Both the position numbers and the translations under genes were made by a program. The notes beneath the pieces were generated by a model, which ran no database searches, had not been told where the DNA came from, and was given only the letters and a program-made list of their open reading frames with translations. A stretch of DNA of 64,000 nucleotides from Cephalotus follicularis (taxonomy: Eukaryota > Streptophyta > Magnoliopsida > Oxalidales > Cephalotaceae), in the NCBI GenBank assembly GCA_001972305.1, contig BDDD01002299.1, positions 124,001 through 188,000 on the forward strand, written 5' to 3'. Of the stretch, positions 12,240 to 23,832 are shown piece by piece (the first letter of the stretch is position 1; each line of letters starts with the position of its first letter).

Positions 12240-12951
12240 GATGATAACAAATCTTAAAAATCTGTTTATATTAAGAAGGACACATGTCCTCCTTGGATAA
12301 AACTACGTGTCCAGAGGTTTCTTTTATAAAGCTCACACAAACATGGGTCAGAGGAGGCTTAGTAATGCTACTCACAGTAGTAAGTCAGCAGACCCTCGCC
12401 AAACACCAGGGCCGAGGAGAGCTAGCTAACCAAGAGCGCACCATAGGACGACCGTGCCGAGGACCCCCTCTGCCGAGGAGCTTACTTAGACTACAGATCA
12501 GAGGACCTCCTTCGAGGCACCAGTGCCGAGGACCTCCTCTACCCAAGGCGTCAATCGAACACTTAGCAGAGGACGTACCCCGGCTGTACAGATACCGAGG
12601 ACCTTCTCCTCAGCGGTATCCAAGGAGACCTCATCCTTGGATGAATGGTAGAGGACCCGACGTCCAAAGCGTACGCCGCTGAAGAAGCACCCGAAAATGA
12701 AGACCTAGGAGCGAAAGGGGAAACAAGAGGCCCATCAACTCGGTAACAGTACCATGGTTCACTTCCTCGGCAGCCCTGTGGCAGAGGATCCCCACTTCGT
12801 TTATGGGATAAGGGCACGAAATCTGCCTGATTTCTTGGGATTCGCCTTCATCTAAATAAGGAAGTAGTGGTCTAATGAAATGCCAACAAGGAAAGTAGCA
12901 GAATAACAGGCGGAGATCAAGGGAAATGACTGAGATCCTCGACATTTCCTT

Positions 12952-15900
12952 TGTAACGCCCCAAACCCCAAGGGTCAACCCCCAAGGTTTGACGCGCTAC
13001 TAACAATATCATTCATTATCCAATATTCAACAGAAATTAAAAACTTTTAACAATATAATAATGCATGCGGAATAAATCTAATTAAATATCATTTGTGTGG
13101 ATAAACCCAGTGTTATACAATACTTGTTCATAAAAGCTCTGCCACAAGTCGGCAGGTCAAGAAATACAATATTCAAAAATATAAATAAGTTGGTCGTCGA
13201 TCTGCTGTGGAGGGCACTCTCCCGGGGCTTCAATCTTCAACTTGCTTGCGAAGCTCCACCTGTACCTGACCCATTACATTAAATGCAATGGGTCAGCGAC
13301 CACGGGTTGTGTAGGAACTACAACCCACTCATGCATGGATATGCAGATGTAGCAGGCAATATGCAATGCAATGAGATGCAATAATAACGGTACAGTATAA
13401 CACCTCATTCATTCGCTACTAGCAATCAATAACAGTACGATCCATTCAGTATCATCCCTTAACAGTCATTAACAGTATCAGTATAAGCATTTATTAGCAG
13501 TCACAGTCAGTCATTCACAATAAATCCTTCCTCGGCGTCCCCCACTAAAGGAGGAGCTATAACGCACTCCGGACGTCAAGGCAGAGGAGTCGGGACAGGA
13601 ATAAACATTACATTTTAGGCAGACCGGTTCCTCGGGTTCCTCGGCTTTAGGAAGAGCAATGTACGCACTATAAACATTAAAGGCAGAGGAGAGGAACACA
13701 AACATTATATAGTATCAGTACACTATACAATAACATTAACAGTAACAGTCAGTGTGGCTCATCTCGGTCGGTGATCCGTCGGCTCATCTCAGTTGGTGAT
13801 CCGTTGGCTCATCTCGGTCGGTGATCCATTGGGCTATCTCGGTGATCCACCAGGATCATCTCAAAGATAGCCTTACCGGCTCATCTCAATCGGTGATCTG
13901 ACGGCTCATCTCAGTCGGTGATCAGTCAGCTCATCTCAATTGGTGATCAGGCACAATACAGTACATTGACACTACATTAACAGTACAATATCACTACACT
14001 ACCATCCTATTTACTGTGAGGTCTGCCCTTTCCGTACATTCACTACACTACATTCATTTATTACTTTACAATTATACAATCTCTACCTTAAGCCATACTA
14101 GTCCTCCTTGGGCAATCCTGGGTGGACCTGGTTTGGGCCTGGTAAAAGGAGCCCAACATTCTTATACTCTCTAAAGAGCTCAACCACATAATAAAGCATG
14201 CATGAAACGCATATGACAGTAACTTTGCACCATACGTAGCATGCAGGGGCAATGGAATTCCACACACATTTCACTGTCGCATGCATGAACAATGGCATTC
14301 CCCGCACATTGACGTCCTCGGCGCTTGCAGCAACAAAAGCGCTCTTTACTGGCGCAACCTCGGACGCCTGGCAAAGGTGGACTCTGGCATCTTGGAGGCA
14401 CGCCCCATGGGGCCCCGGCTCATGGCAGCAGTGGATAGGAAGCATGTAGGGGCAATGGCGTCCTCGGCAGTTGCAGAGGACGGGACGCGTGCAGAGGACC
14501 AAGACGTCCCCAGGCATTTTGGCGCACCCCAGGCGTAGGTATGGCGAACCTCGGCACTGGGCTTCTCGGACGCAGTGCAAGGGGACAGTGCTAGGGGTCA
14601 ATACAGTAGAGCTCAGCACTGGCGTTGGGAGCTCGGACTCATGGCGTGGTTATGGCGCATGGCAGAGGAAGCCATAGTTGGCTCCTCAGACGTATAACAC
14701 GCTTACGCTACATTGGTGTGTCCTCGGACGTGTACCTCGGTGGCGGAACGCATCCTCAGGCATGCATGGCATTCTTGAACGTCGTCAGGCTCGCTCGAGC
14801 ACTATGGCAGAAGAGGGCTCAACACCATGGCAGAGGACAACAGAGGCTCATGGCACATGGAAGCATGGCTCCTCGGTGCATGGGTCCTCTGCCCTTGGCG
14901 CAATGGGTTCCTCAGCACCTTAGCACAATGGGTATCTCGGCTCATAGGTTCCTCTACTCCATGTCCATCTCGGTGCCTGGTGGGGGATGACGTGCTCTGA
15001 TGCATAACAAAGGATGACTTAGCATGCACTACTGTTGGATGAGTGGCAGAGAAGAGCCATACATGAATGGAGAGCTCTGGCGGTCGACTTGCAATGCTGA
15101 GGACGCATGCAGTCAGTGGCGAGCTCGACATGTACGACGTTAATGGCAGAGGAGGGCTCTTCACACAGGTGTGTCCTCGGCGTATAATTTTGGATGCATG
15201 GTACGGTGGCATCCTCGGCGCCATGACAGTGGAGAGCCATGGATGGCAATGACACCTTGGACACCTGGCAGTGATCAGTGGATAGCTCGGCGCCCTGGTA
15301 TGTTTGGGTCCTCGGATATTGGCTCCTCGGACGCATGGCCACCTCAGCTCATGGGTGCATGCTTGAGATGTATGCTCACGTTATAGAGAGGATGCACTAC
15401 TCGTGCAAAGGCCACCAGGTCGCATGCTCGAGTTTGTTCCTCAGCATGCTCGTCATGCATGGCGCTATCAAGCATGCTTAGCGCATGGGATGTAAGGACT
15501 CACTCCCAAGATGCGTTCATACTTGATTTCTGATGATAGCGCACTTAGTCGCATTATATACTCATTTCATTTAAACAGTGTATAAAATTCTAATACCCAT
15601 CAATTATGGAGGGTCATTAAATCCATCTGAGTCCTCTACCTCTATACATTTATCTATCACTGACAAGAGCAATATCACTATAGCAATTATAGCTAATACA
15701 CATAAAGTAGAGCACTGAGTAGGAGTAGATCCTACCTCAATCCGGCGAGGTTGTTGCACCATTTCCTTTGCTGAGCTCCACTTTTTTCATTTTTCCTTCC
15801 TTTGCTGGTAGCTTCTCCTTGTCCATGTCTCTCCAAAATTAGCAACAGCCTTCGTCATCCACTCATCTTCTCTATTTATAAGCACCTATGGAATTCTCTA

Positions 15901-16282
15901 GAAACCACTACACATTTATACCATTCTCCTTAACAAAACGGGCTGAGATTAAGGGGGTGTTGAAGTGGCCCAACTTCTCTTTCTCCATTTTATCATAATT
16001 TGGCCCAATTCTCCTTTTTCTCCAAATCCAGCCCAAGCCTTCCTTTTCCTTTATTTCTTTTTAACTCAAATATTTTTCTTTTTCCCCATTTATAATAAAA
16101 GTCCCAATAACAATAAACATTTCAGAGCCCAAAGGCAGTATCAATATATATATCAGGCCCAAAGTCTCCATTATTCATTTATCAATTTGGCCCATTTTTT
16201 ATTCTAGTCCAACAATGGCAATATTACATTTTTGGACCCAATTTTCACTCCTCAATTATTTATAAAAATTTCGGGTATTGCA
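12952..16282 (-). repeat. 3' LTR of the LARD-like element (long version)
   Basis: 3331 bp, matching 17853-20159 except for about 1.02 kb (roughly 13606-14627) that is absent from the other LTR. That extra part holds a CATCTC/GGTGATC tandem repeat. Overlapping open frames at 14.1-15.5 kb on both strands recur in the other LTR and carry no protein family signature, so I do not call genes there. Confidence 0.85.
13745..13950 (+). repeat. Short tandem repeat inside the long LTR
   Basis: About eight imperfect copies of a roughly 25-bp unit of the form GGCTCATCTCGGTCGGTGAT plus a few bases. One shorter unit and an inverted-looking GATCATCTCAAAGATAGCC stretch sit in the middle. Present only in the left LTR. 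Confidence 0.8.
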
Positions 16283-16300
16283 ATCCTCCCCCCTTAAAGG
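16283..16300 (-). promoter_or_regulatory. Polypurine tract of the LARD-like element
   Basis: The minus strand reads CTTTAAGGGGGGAGGAT, ending exactly at the TG of the 3' LTR. This is the expected plus-strand priming site for reverse transcription and fixes the element's orientation. Confidence 0.8.
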
Positions 16301-17578
16301 AATCTCGTCCCGAGATTCTAGGGTCAAAACAGGAGAGGGTACATCACCGTTATATCATTTCCACTCTTCCATGACATTACCGTAACATTAACAATACACT
16401 TTCATGTTATTTCAATTCATCCTTCTGGTGATCGTCTAGAGGCTAACTAATGCGTATACTGTCCCGAACCAGCATATATAGATAGTTAGCCACACACACA
16501 CCACCCAGAATACATTTCAGTAACAGTATAGTCCTTGGCCATACGCTTTATAACAGTTCATTCTCCAATCATTCGTCTCATATGCAGGGCCATTCGGCCC
16601 ATAACCATACGATTCACAACAATTCTGTCACTTTCCATTACCATTTCATCAATACAATACATTAAATTCATTTACTGATTCTAGAAAATGTGGGTCTGCT
16701 ACCGGCTCATTGCCAAAAATTCCATCAATTTCGTCCACCGTCTTCATTATTATGCTTCCGTTTCACACCCCGATATCAAATCAGAGGCCAATAGGGAATT
16801 TCTTGGCCTTCCTAATCTCCCATTGTACTTTCCAGGGTAGGTATCGATCCCGTAAGTTGAGGGGTAAGGCAAGCCCGTGGTAACGGTGCCTACTCTTTCT
16901 TCATATCATTCAACTAAAATAGGCTTCTGATCTCAATATATATTGCTAATCGTCAGATGCCAAAAATCTGGAGCGGTGAGCGTATGACAACAGCTCATCA
17001 TTCCATAATCATTCCATGACCGTACAATCCGTAATCATTTGATTCATTCATTCACAAACCATTCAATATTAGTCTATTTAATCGCGATCCATTCATTCTA
17101 GTCCATTCAGTCTCATTCCACTATCTTAGCATTCTATCGGGAATCTAGAAGCTGACTAGGTATATATATGTCGTCCCATACCAACATATACATAAATAGT
17201 TAACATCTAGTGGTTGACTAAACATATATATACTGTCCCATACCAGTATATATACAAGTAGTCAACCGCATCCCTTTTAAATCAGTCATTCATTCACTTA
17301 ACTGTCCAATCAATCATTCAATCATCCACACAGTCCTACATTCAATCATTCATTATGCAGTCATAAATTCAATCCCTCATTCAGTCAATCCACTACGCAA
17401 TCAATCATTCACTTAATCACTCATTGGCTAGTCCCCGAGGGTTCTAGCTTATTGTCCCTTAAACCATTCGGTCTATTAATCAATCAATCAGTCACTTATC
17501 ACTTATTCAGTTAAACACTTATGCCTTCAGATCCATCCAATCAATCATTCATTCATTCCAGTCCATACAATTTGTCAC
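16301..17578. other. Non-coding interior of the LARD-like element
   Basis: About 1.3 kb without long frames. It contains three related hairpin-capable segments (16432-16490, 17144-17205, 17209-17270) and CATTCATTC/AATCATTCA-rich text from 16980 to 17580. No retrotransposon enzyme motif in any frame. Confidence 0.7.
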
Positions 17579-17764
17579 TTACCCATTCCAGTTCAGGGAC
17601 CTCGCTACCATTTCAGTCTCTTGGGTAACATTCACTTCTTCTGCATCTCTCAGAGTTCGAGTACGTCCATTCGTCGCCTCGGTTCTTGCTCCTTGTGCAG
17701 TCCTATTTCGACGACCTTCCAATTTCACTTTTTTTTTGTATAACTTCAAAGGGTTAATATCCAT
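17579..17764 (-). pseudogene. Short gag-like leader ORF of the LARD-like element
   Basis: A 61-codon frame begins at an ATG about 75 bp downstream of the PBS (MDINPLK) and is rich in Arg/Lys early and Glu/Thr later, then stops. Position suggests the start of an ancestral gag, but no capsid motif is visible and I cannot assign it. It may be a leader peptide that has lost the rest of the gene. Confidence 0.35.
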
Positions 17765-17836
17765 TCGTTTGTTCGCATGCAATGACTTTATAAGCCAAGG
17801 ACTCCTTACTGGGGTATCCAGAATAGGAGAACCACG

Positions 17837-17848
17837 GCTCTGATACCA
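17837..17848 (-). promoter_or_regulatory. Primer-binding site, initiator tRNA-Met type
   Basis: TGGTATCAGAGC on the minus strand, four bases from the LTR edge at 17853. This is the standard complement to the 3' end of plant initiator tRNA-Met. Confidence 0.85.
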
Positions 17849-17852
17849 AGTC

Positions 17853-20159
17853 TGTAACGCCCCAAACCCCAAGGGTCAACCCCCAAGGTTTGACGCGCTA
17901 CTAACAATATCATTCATTATCCAATATTCAGCAGAAATTAAAAACTTTTAACAATATAATAATGCATGCGGAATAAATCTAATTAAATATCATTTTTGTG
18001 GATAAACCCAGTGTTATACAATACTTATTCATAAAAGCTCTGCCATAAGTCGGCAGGTCAAGAAAAACAATATTCAAAAATATAAATAAGTTGGTCGTCG
18101 ATCTGCTGTGCAGGACACTCTCCCGGGGCTTCAATCTTCAACTTGCTTGCGAAGCTCCACCTGTACATGACCCATTACATTAAATGCAATGGGTCAGCGA
18201 CCACGGGTCGTGTAGGAACTACAACCCACTCATGCATGGAGATGCAGATGTAGCAGGCAATATGCAATGCAATGAGATGCAATAATAACGGTACAGTATA
18301 ACACCTCATTCATTCTCTACTAGCAATCAATAACAGTACGATCCATTCCGTATCATCCCTTAACAGCCATTAACAGTATCAGTATAAGCATTTATTAGCA
18401 GTCACAGTCAGTCATTCATAATAAATCCTTCCTCGGCGTCCCCCACTAAAGGAGGAGCGATAACGCACTCCGAACGTCAAGGCAAAGGAGCCGGGACAGG
18501 AATAAGGAGCTCAGACTCATGGCGTGGTTATGGCGCATGGCAGAGGAAGCCATAGTTGGCTCCTCAGACGTATAACACGCTTACGCTACATTGGTGTGTC
18601 CTCGGACGTGCACCTCGGTGGCGGAACGCATCCTCAGGCATGCATGGCATTCTTGAACGTTGTCAGGCTCGCTCGAGCGCTATGGCAGAAGAGGGCTCAA
18701 CACCATGGCAGAGGACAACAGAGGCTCATGGCACATGGAAGCATGGCTCCTCGGTGCATGGGTCCTCTGCCCTTGGCGCAATGGGTTCCTCAGCACCTTA
18801 GCACAATGGGTATCTCGGCTCATAGGTTCCTCTGCTCCATGTCCATCTCGGAGCCTGGTGGGGGATGACGTGCTCTGATGCATAACAGAGGATGACTTAG
18901 CATGCACTATTGTTGGATGAGTGGCAGAGAAGAGCCATACATGAATGGAGAGCTCTGGCGGTCGACTTGCAATGCTGAGGACGCATGCAGTCAGTGGCGA
19001 GCTCGACATGTACGACGTTAATGGCAGAGGAGGGATCTTCACACAGGTGTGTCCTCGACGTATAATTCGGGATGCATGGTACGGTGGCATCCTCGGCGCC
19101 ATGACAGTGGAGAGCCATGGATGGCAATGGCACCTTGGACACCTGGCAGTGATCGGTGGATAGCTCGGCGCCCTGGTATGTTTGGGTCCTCGGATATTGG
19201 CTCCTCAGACGCATGGCCACCTCAGCTCATGGATGCATGCTTGAGATGCATGCTCACGTTATAGAGAGGATGCACTACTCGTGCAAAGGCCACCAGGTCG
19301 CATGCTCGGGTTCGTTCCTCAGCATGCTCGTCATGCATGGCGCTATCAAGCATGCTGAGCGCATGGGATGTAAGGACTCACTCCCAAGATGCGTTCATAC
19401 TTGATTTCTGATGATAGCGCACTTAGTCGCATTATATACTCATTTCATTTAAACAGTGTATAAAATTCTAATACCCATCAATTATGGAGGGTCAATAAAT
19501 CCATCTGAGTCCTCTACCTTTATACATTTATCTATCACTGACAAGAGCAATCTCACTATAGCAATTATAGCTAATACACATAAAGTAGAGCATTGAGTAG
19601 GAGTAGATCCTACCTCAATTCGGCGAGGTTGTTGCACCATTTCCTTTGCTCAGCTCCACTTTTCCATTTCTCCTTCCTTTGCTGGTAGCTTCTCCTTGTC
19701 CATGTCTCTCCAAAATTAGCAACAGCCCTCATCATCCACTCATCTTCTCTATTTATAAGCACCTATGGAATTCTCTAGAATCCACTACACATTTCTACCA
19801 TTCTCCTTAACAAAACGGGCTGAGATTAAGGGGGTGTTGAAGTGGCCCAACTTCACTTTCTCCACTTTATCATAATTTGGCCCAATTCTCCTTTTTCTCC
19901 AAATCCAGCCCAAGCCTTCCTTTTCCTTTATTTCTTTTTAACTCAAATCTTTTTCTTTTTCCCCATTTATAATAAAAGGCCCAATAACAATAAACATTTC
20001 AGAGCCCAAAGGCTGTATCAATATATATATTAGGCCCAAAGTCTCCATTATTCATTTATCAATTTGGCCCATTTTCGATTCCAGTCCAACAATGGCAATA
20101 TTACATTTTTGGACCCAATTTTCACTCCTCAATTATTTATAAAAATTTAGGGTATTACA
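17853..20159 (-). repeat. 5' LTR of the LARD-like element (shorter version)
   Basis: 2307 bp, from TGTAACGCC at the left edge to GGTATTACA at the right. It aligns to the left LTR with few substitutions but lacks its 1.02 kb segment: the junction reads GGAATAAGGAGCTCAGACTC around 18505. Confidence 0.85.
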
Positions 20160-20488
20160 TCCTTAGGGGACAGTTATCACCTCCTCATTTCACGCTCTAA
20201 CAGTTACAGTCCAGCACTATAAATACTAGTTCAACAGTCTGAACAAAGGTCAGCCATTTTTACTCTAAAAAAGAACCTTGTTTTCACTGTGCAAAGGCCT
20301 AACTTGAGCGTCGGAGTGTCCCCGGGAGAACAACCTCCTGGACTTTCAACGTGTTTGTTCCTCTGTGCAGGGAAAGCATTAACAACCATTTTCCACCTTT
20401 CACCTTGGAGCATAAAACCAGCGTTTCCTTAAACAAATCAAACCTTTACACGTGGGGTATTGTTGAGGAAATGATTTTTGCATCAACA

Positions 20489-20635
20489 CTCTCTATTTTT
20501 ATTACTCTAATTCTGTCTATAACCATTATTTTTCTTCTCTATTTAAAAAAAACGTTCAAATAAGTTAGGAGAAAAATAATTCACCTATATATTTCTTTTT
20601 CTTTTCTAACAAAAGCTCTCCGTCCAAACCGTACG
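20489..20635. repeat. Right part of the MITE-like element split by solo LTR B
   Basis: AT-rich text ending CTCTCCGTCCAAACC, whose complement resembles the GTTTGGATG.. edge at 12030. If joined with 11935-12239 it restores an AT-rich element of a few hundred bases. Confidence 0.3.
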
Positions 20636-21527
20636 TGCATTATCAATTGCTGCAGTTTTCAACATCTAGATATACTTTGGATTTGTCATGTTAGATATAA
20701 TAATAAAACGAGTAAATGAAAGCAACAAATCGATAAACAATTACACAACATATGATAATTGAAATCATGAACGATGAGAAGCAATATAGATGGGCACACC
20801 TGCGACCTTAGTAGAATCTTCCCTATTTGAGTATGCTAAGTAAATCTAGTTACCAAAAGAGGATACTAAAACAAATGATAATGGATAAGATGATTGGTTA
20901 GAGAGCACTCTCTTTGAAGATTCTCAATGCTGTTACAAATGATAGCTTAAGTTTATTTAAAGGCAAGCCAAGAGTATTGTATAAGTCTCTAGATTATTCT
21001 ACATCTCTTTTGTTATCACATAATTCTAGAGAATTCACTCAAATTTTACACAAAAGGGTCGCTTTGTTGACTGAGATTAACTAAATCCGTAGTGAAGCCG
21101 AAGATATTGTTGAAAAAATTCTTAACCAAATCATTCAAAGAATAGAACATTCTTCTCTTCAAGAAACATTGGATATAGAGCTCAAAGATCTGGATAAGAG
21201 ACTTGAACAAAAGGAGGTTAATTATTGTCTAGATTGCAACTGCTAGTGTCATGTATATATTGCAGCCTAATTGTACACAAATTGCTATAAATATGTTGAC
21301 ATATTGTAGATTTTAGGATGTAAATTTTGAGTGGATCATATTTCTTATCATTATATCAAAAAAATGTATAACAAGTGGTATAAACTTGTTGAAAAGACTC
21401 ACTCCTGTCAATTTTTTTTCTAATGAATTGAAAATTTTTCTTTTATATTGTTGCTCACGTACTTGCAATCTTTGGATCAGTACATTGGAATCAAAGAAAA
21501 TGTTAATTGCAAATCATCGTTTAATAC
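20636..21527. other. Region between repeats, with one coding-like fragment
   Basis: Mostly AT-rich and featureless apart from the fragment at 21091-21246. Some exon-like text also precedes it (20880-21060) but is broken by stops. Confidence 0.35.
21091..21246 (+). pseudogene. Coding-like coiled-coil fragment
   Basis: Fifty-one open codons starting SEAEDIVEKILNQIIQRIEH and ending at TAG 21244. A TAA lies just upstream in the same frame and there is no ATG. Composition is that of a charged amphipathic helix. It could be an orphan exon or a relic; family not recognised. Confidence 0.25.
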
Positions 21528-22148
21528 AATTGCCGACCGCTTATATATATTATTGACAATTGCAAATCCTTACAAAATTCATTTAATTTAAAAAATTATT
21601 GACAATTGCCGACCGCTTATATATATTCCCCGACCGCTATTGCGGTCGGCAAATCCTTACAAAATTCATTTAATTTCAAAAAGTATTGACAATTGCCGAC
21701 CGCTTATACATATTCCCCGACCGTTATTGCGGTCGGTAAATCCTTACAAAATTAATTTAATTTCAAAAATTATTGACAATTGCCGACCGCTTATACATAT
21801 TCCCCGACCGCTATTGCGGTCGGCAAATCCCTACAAAATTAATTTAATTTCAAAAATTATTGACAATTGCCGACCGCTTATACATATTCCCCGACCGCTA
21901 TAGCGGTCGGTAAATCCTTTTGAAATTAAATTAATTTAAAATTTATTATCAATTACCGACCGCTTATATATATTCGCCGACCGCTATGGCGGTCGGCAAA
22001 TCCTTACAAAATTTATTTTCTGACACCGATCAACAACAACCGCTTCACTTCCCGACCGTTTTGACGGTCGACAAATGATAAAGGCGGTCGGGGAAACGGT
22101 CGGGATATAATCGGCGACCCAGTTGGAAATGTTCTTTTTCTAGTAGTG
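21528..22148 (-). mobile_element. CACTA (En/Spm) transposon terminus with subterminal repeats
   Basis: The right edge is TTTTTCTAGTAGTG at 22135-22148, whose complement CACTACTAGAAAAA is a classic CACTA terminal inverted repeat. Inside it lie several near-identical tandem units of exactly 87 bp, each with CCGACCGC...GCGGTCGG pairs that can form hairpins, as expected for transposase-binding subterminal repeats. No second terminus and no transposase was found here, so this is a truncated end. The open frame across 21640-21903 arises only because 87 is a multiple of three. Confidence 0.8.
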
Positions 22149-22172
22149 AAATGAATACTAGTTATATATAAA

Positions 22173-22935
22173 TGATACGATAATAAATCTATCTATATCT
22201 AGAGCGATAAAAATCGTTGGTAGACATCGCCACACGTACAAGGGAACTATAATCAACATTGATGCTATTCAGAGGAAACACAATGACTCCAGTTACGGAA
22301 AGAAACGAGCTCCTCTGCTTTGGTCCAGAGAATCCAAAGCGTCGTCTTCCGCAATTTGTCAGAGGATCCCCTCACCAATAGCAGAATATGGCCCAGAGAT
22401 CAGCCTATGTTCTAAGGATTCGAAGTTTGGAAAAACAATAAAGGCTCGACGTCAAATAAGGGAAGATGCGGGATCCTCGGCAATTTGTCAGAGGATCCCC
22501 ACTCCCACAATGGAATGAGGTCGCAACATCAAGCTATATTACTAGGATTCACCTCCTCGATATCAGCCAACAGAACGTGAAATCAGGTGGAGATAAGGAA
22601 AATCCTGAGATTCTCGACATTTCCTAAGGGGGACAGCAATCGCCTCTGAAATCTACGCTCAACAATTACAGACACCTCCTATAAATACCAGAATTAAACA
22701 CAAAACTTAGGTCGGTAACTTTAACACTCAAAAACACCTTAAACCCTCCATGCATTGTCTAACTTTAGCGTTGGAGTATCCTTAGGAGTTCAAACTTCTG
22801 GACCTACGACTTGTTTGCTACTTTGTGCAGGGAATACCATCAAACATTCTTCTCGTAGCATATCGCGGCGTTTCTTTTAACAAATTAAAGTTTTCTACCT
22901 AGGATACTGTTGAAAAAATGATTTATACATCAACA
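22173..22935 (+). mobile_element. Retand-type solo LTR (copy F) with exact target duplication
   Basis: Starts TGATACGATAATAAATCTAT and ends TACATCAACA, flanked by ATAAA at 22168-22172 and ATAAA at 22936-22940. Internal landmarks shared with the other LTRs are the GAGGATCCCC, CCTCGGCAATTTGTCAG, CTATAAATACC (TATA box near 22680) and GGATACTGTTGA segments. No PBS follows, so it is a solo LTR left by LTR-LTR recombination. It is 763 bp and most similar in U3 to copy D at 57.2 kb. Confidence 0.85.
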
Positions 22936-23799
22936 ATAAATATAAATCGGAGTGATATGAATCTTGTTAAAAATCTGAAACGATCTTTTGATAGAACATG
23001 CTTGCATTTATTCAAATTGGCTAGGGGTTCACCATGTGGTACTAGTAATAACCCTGCCGACACAAGTGAAAATAATAATAATAATCTCTCAGCCAAGTGG
23101 TAATTACGTCATTATTTTCACATTTTACACTAATTGTTTTATACACATTTGACATTAATATATTGGATATGTTCAACTATGTTTTTTATAATTATTTTCA
23201 CAACCGATCCACAGCCCATATGCTTGGTCCATGGTCAATATTTGCTAAAGCTATTGGTGCTTTAGAGCATGGTATTTGAATAATAAGCATGCTGCTACGT
23301 GTAGATATTGACTACAGCCCCAACGATAACGCGCGACTACCGACAGGATCGCACGGAGGGCAATTAAATAAATAATTGTCCTTTGAGATTGCTGAGGAGA
23401 TCGTAAGAGAAGTTAGATACAAACTTCGTTGTCATCCAGTACCAACGTAAGCTCATGCGAGAGTCTCGCACGAGATCGCGCGAAGACTGAAGGATTTTTG
23501 GACGGCAAGTAAAATTCTGTTTTGTTTTGGCATCCATTGAATTGAGTATTGCCAAGTCGGCCGATCCGGACCACTTACATCTCTAGAATTGAGTATTGGC
23601 AAGTAAAATTCTGTTTTGTTTTGGGATCCATCCATTGAAATTGACTATTGGCATTGGCAACCACTAACTCCAAACTGTGTAGGGCATTGACAGATCATTA
23701 AAGATCACCTGTTTGTCAAAGTAATCACTCTATCCAAGGTATACACGTAATTAATGTATATTTAATGGCTCTTGTGCGTTCCATGAGACAGTCGGTTTA

Positions 23800-23812
23800 C
23801 GTTATATATAAT
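23800..23812 (+). promoter_or_regulatory. TATA-like element of duplicated gene, copy 1
   Basis: GTTATATATAATGG sits about 25 bp before the ATG at 23833. The closeness would leave almost no 5' leader, so the true core promoter may lie further upstream. Confidence 0.25.
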
Positions 23813-23832
23813 GGTAACACCGAATTCGGGTT

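Larger units (their letters stand above)
12952..20159 (-). mobile_element. Non-autonomous long-LTR Ty3-type element (LARD-like)
   Basis: A complete 7.2 kb insertion flanked by TCCTT at 12947-12951 and 20160-20164. Both LTRs end in TG/CA and carry TGTAACGCCCCAAACCCC at their left edge. Orientation is minus: the PBS TGGTATCAGAGC (initiator tRNA-Met type) is at 17848-17837 beside the right LTR, and the polypurine tract is beside the left LTR at 16298-16283. The interior is only about 1.57 kb and has no protease, RT, RNase H or integrase. In the minus reading the LTR starts TGTAATACCC, a form I associate with Del/Tekay-type chromoviruses; that lineage call is inference. Movement would require enzymes in trans. 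Confidence 0.85.
12240..20488 (+). mobile_element. Retand-type solo LTR (copy B), split by a nested element
   Basis: LTR sequence runs from about 12240-12255 (AAAAATCTGTTTATATTAAG) to 12951 and resumes at 20160, ending CATCAACA at 20488. A TATAAATA box lies at 20218-20225 in the second half. No PBS or gag follows, so it is a solo LTR. The interruption is the 7.2 kb element at 12952-20159, flanked by a TCCTT duplication. I could not identify a target duplication for the solo LTR itself, and its first bases are degenerate. Confidence 0.75.

Noticed and set aside
14098-15386. Many overlapping open frames on both strands in the long LTR
   Set aside because: They recur in the second LTR (18.5-19.4 kb), have no family motif and reflect low stop density in GC-rich LTR sequence.
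21640-21903. 87-residue repetitive ORF
   Set aside because: It is the translation of the 87-bp CACTA subterminal repeat; the unit length happens to be a multiple of three.
22918-23279. ORFs starting MNLVKNLKRSF in both duplicated units as genes
   Set aside because: Frames break differently in the two units because of the 4-bp indel, and no matching splice sites or family were found.
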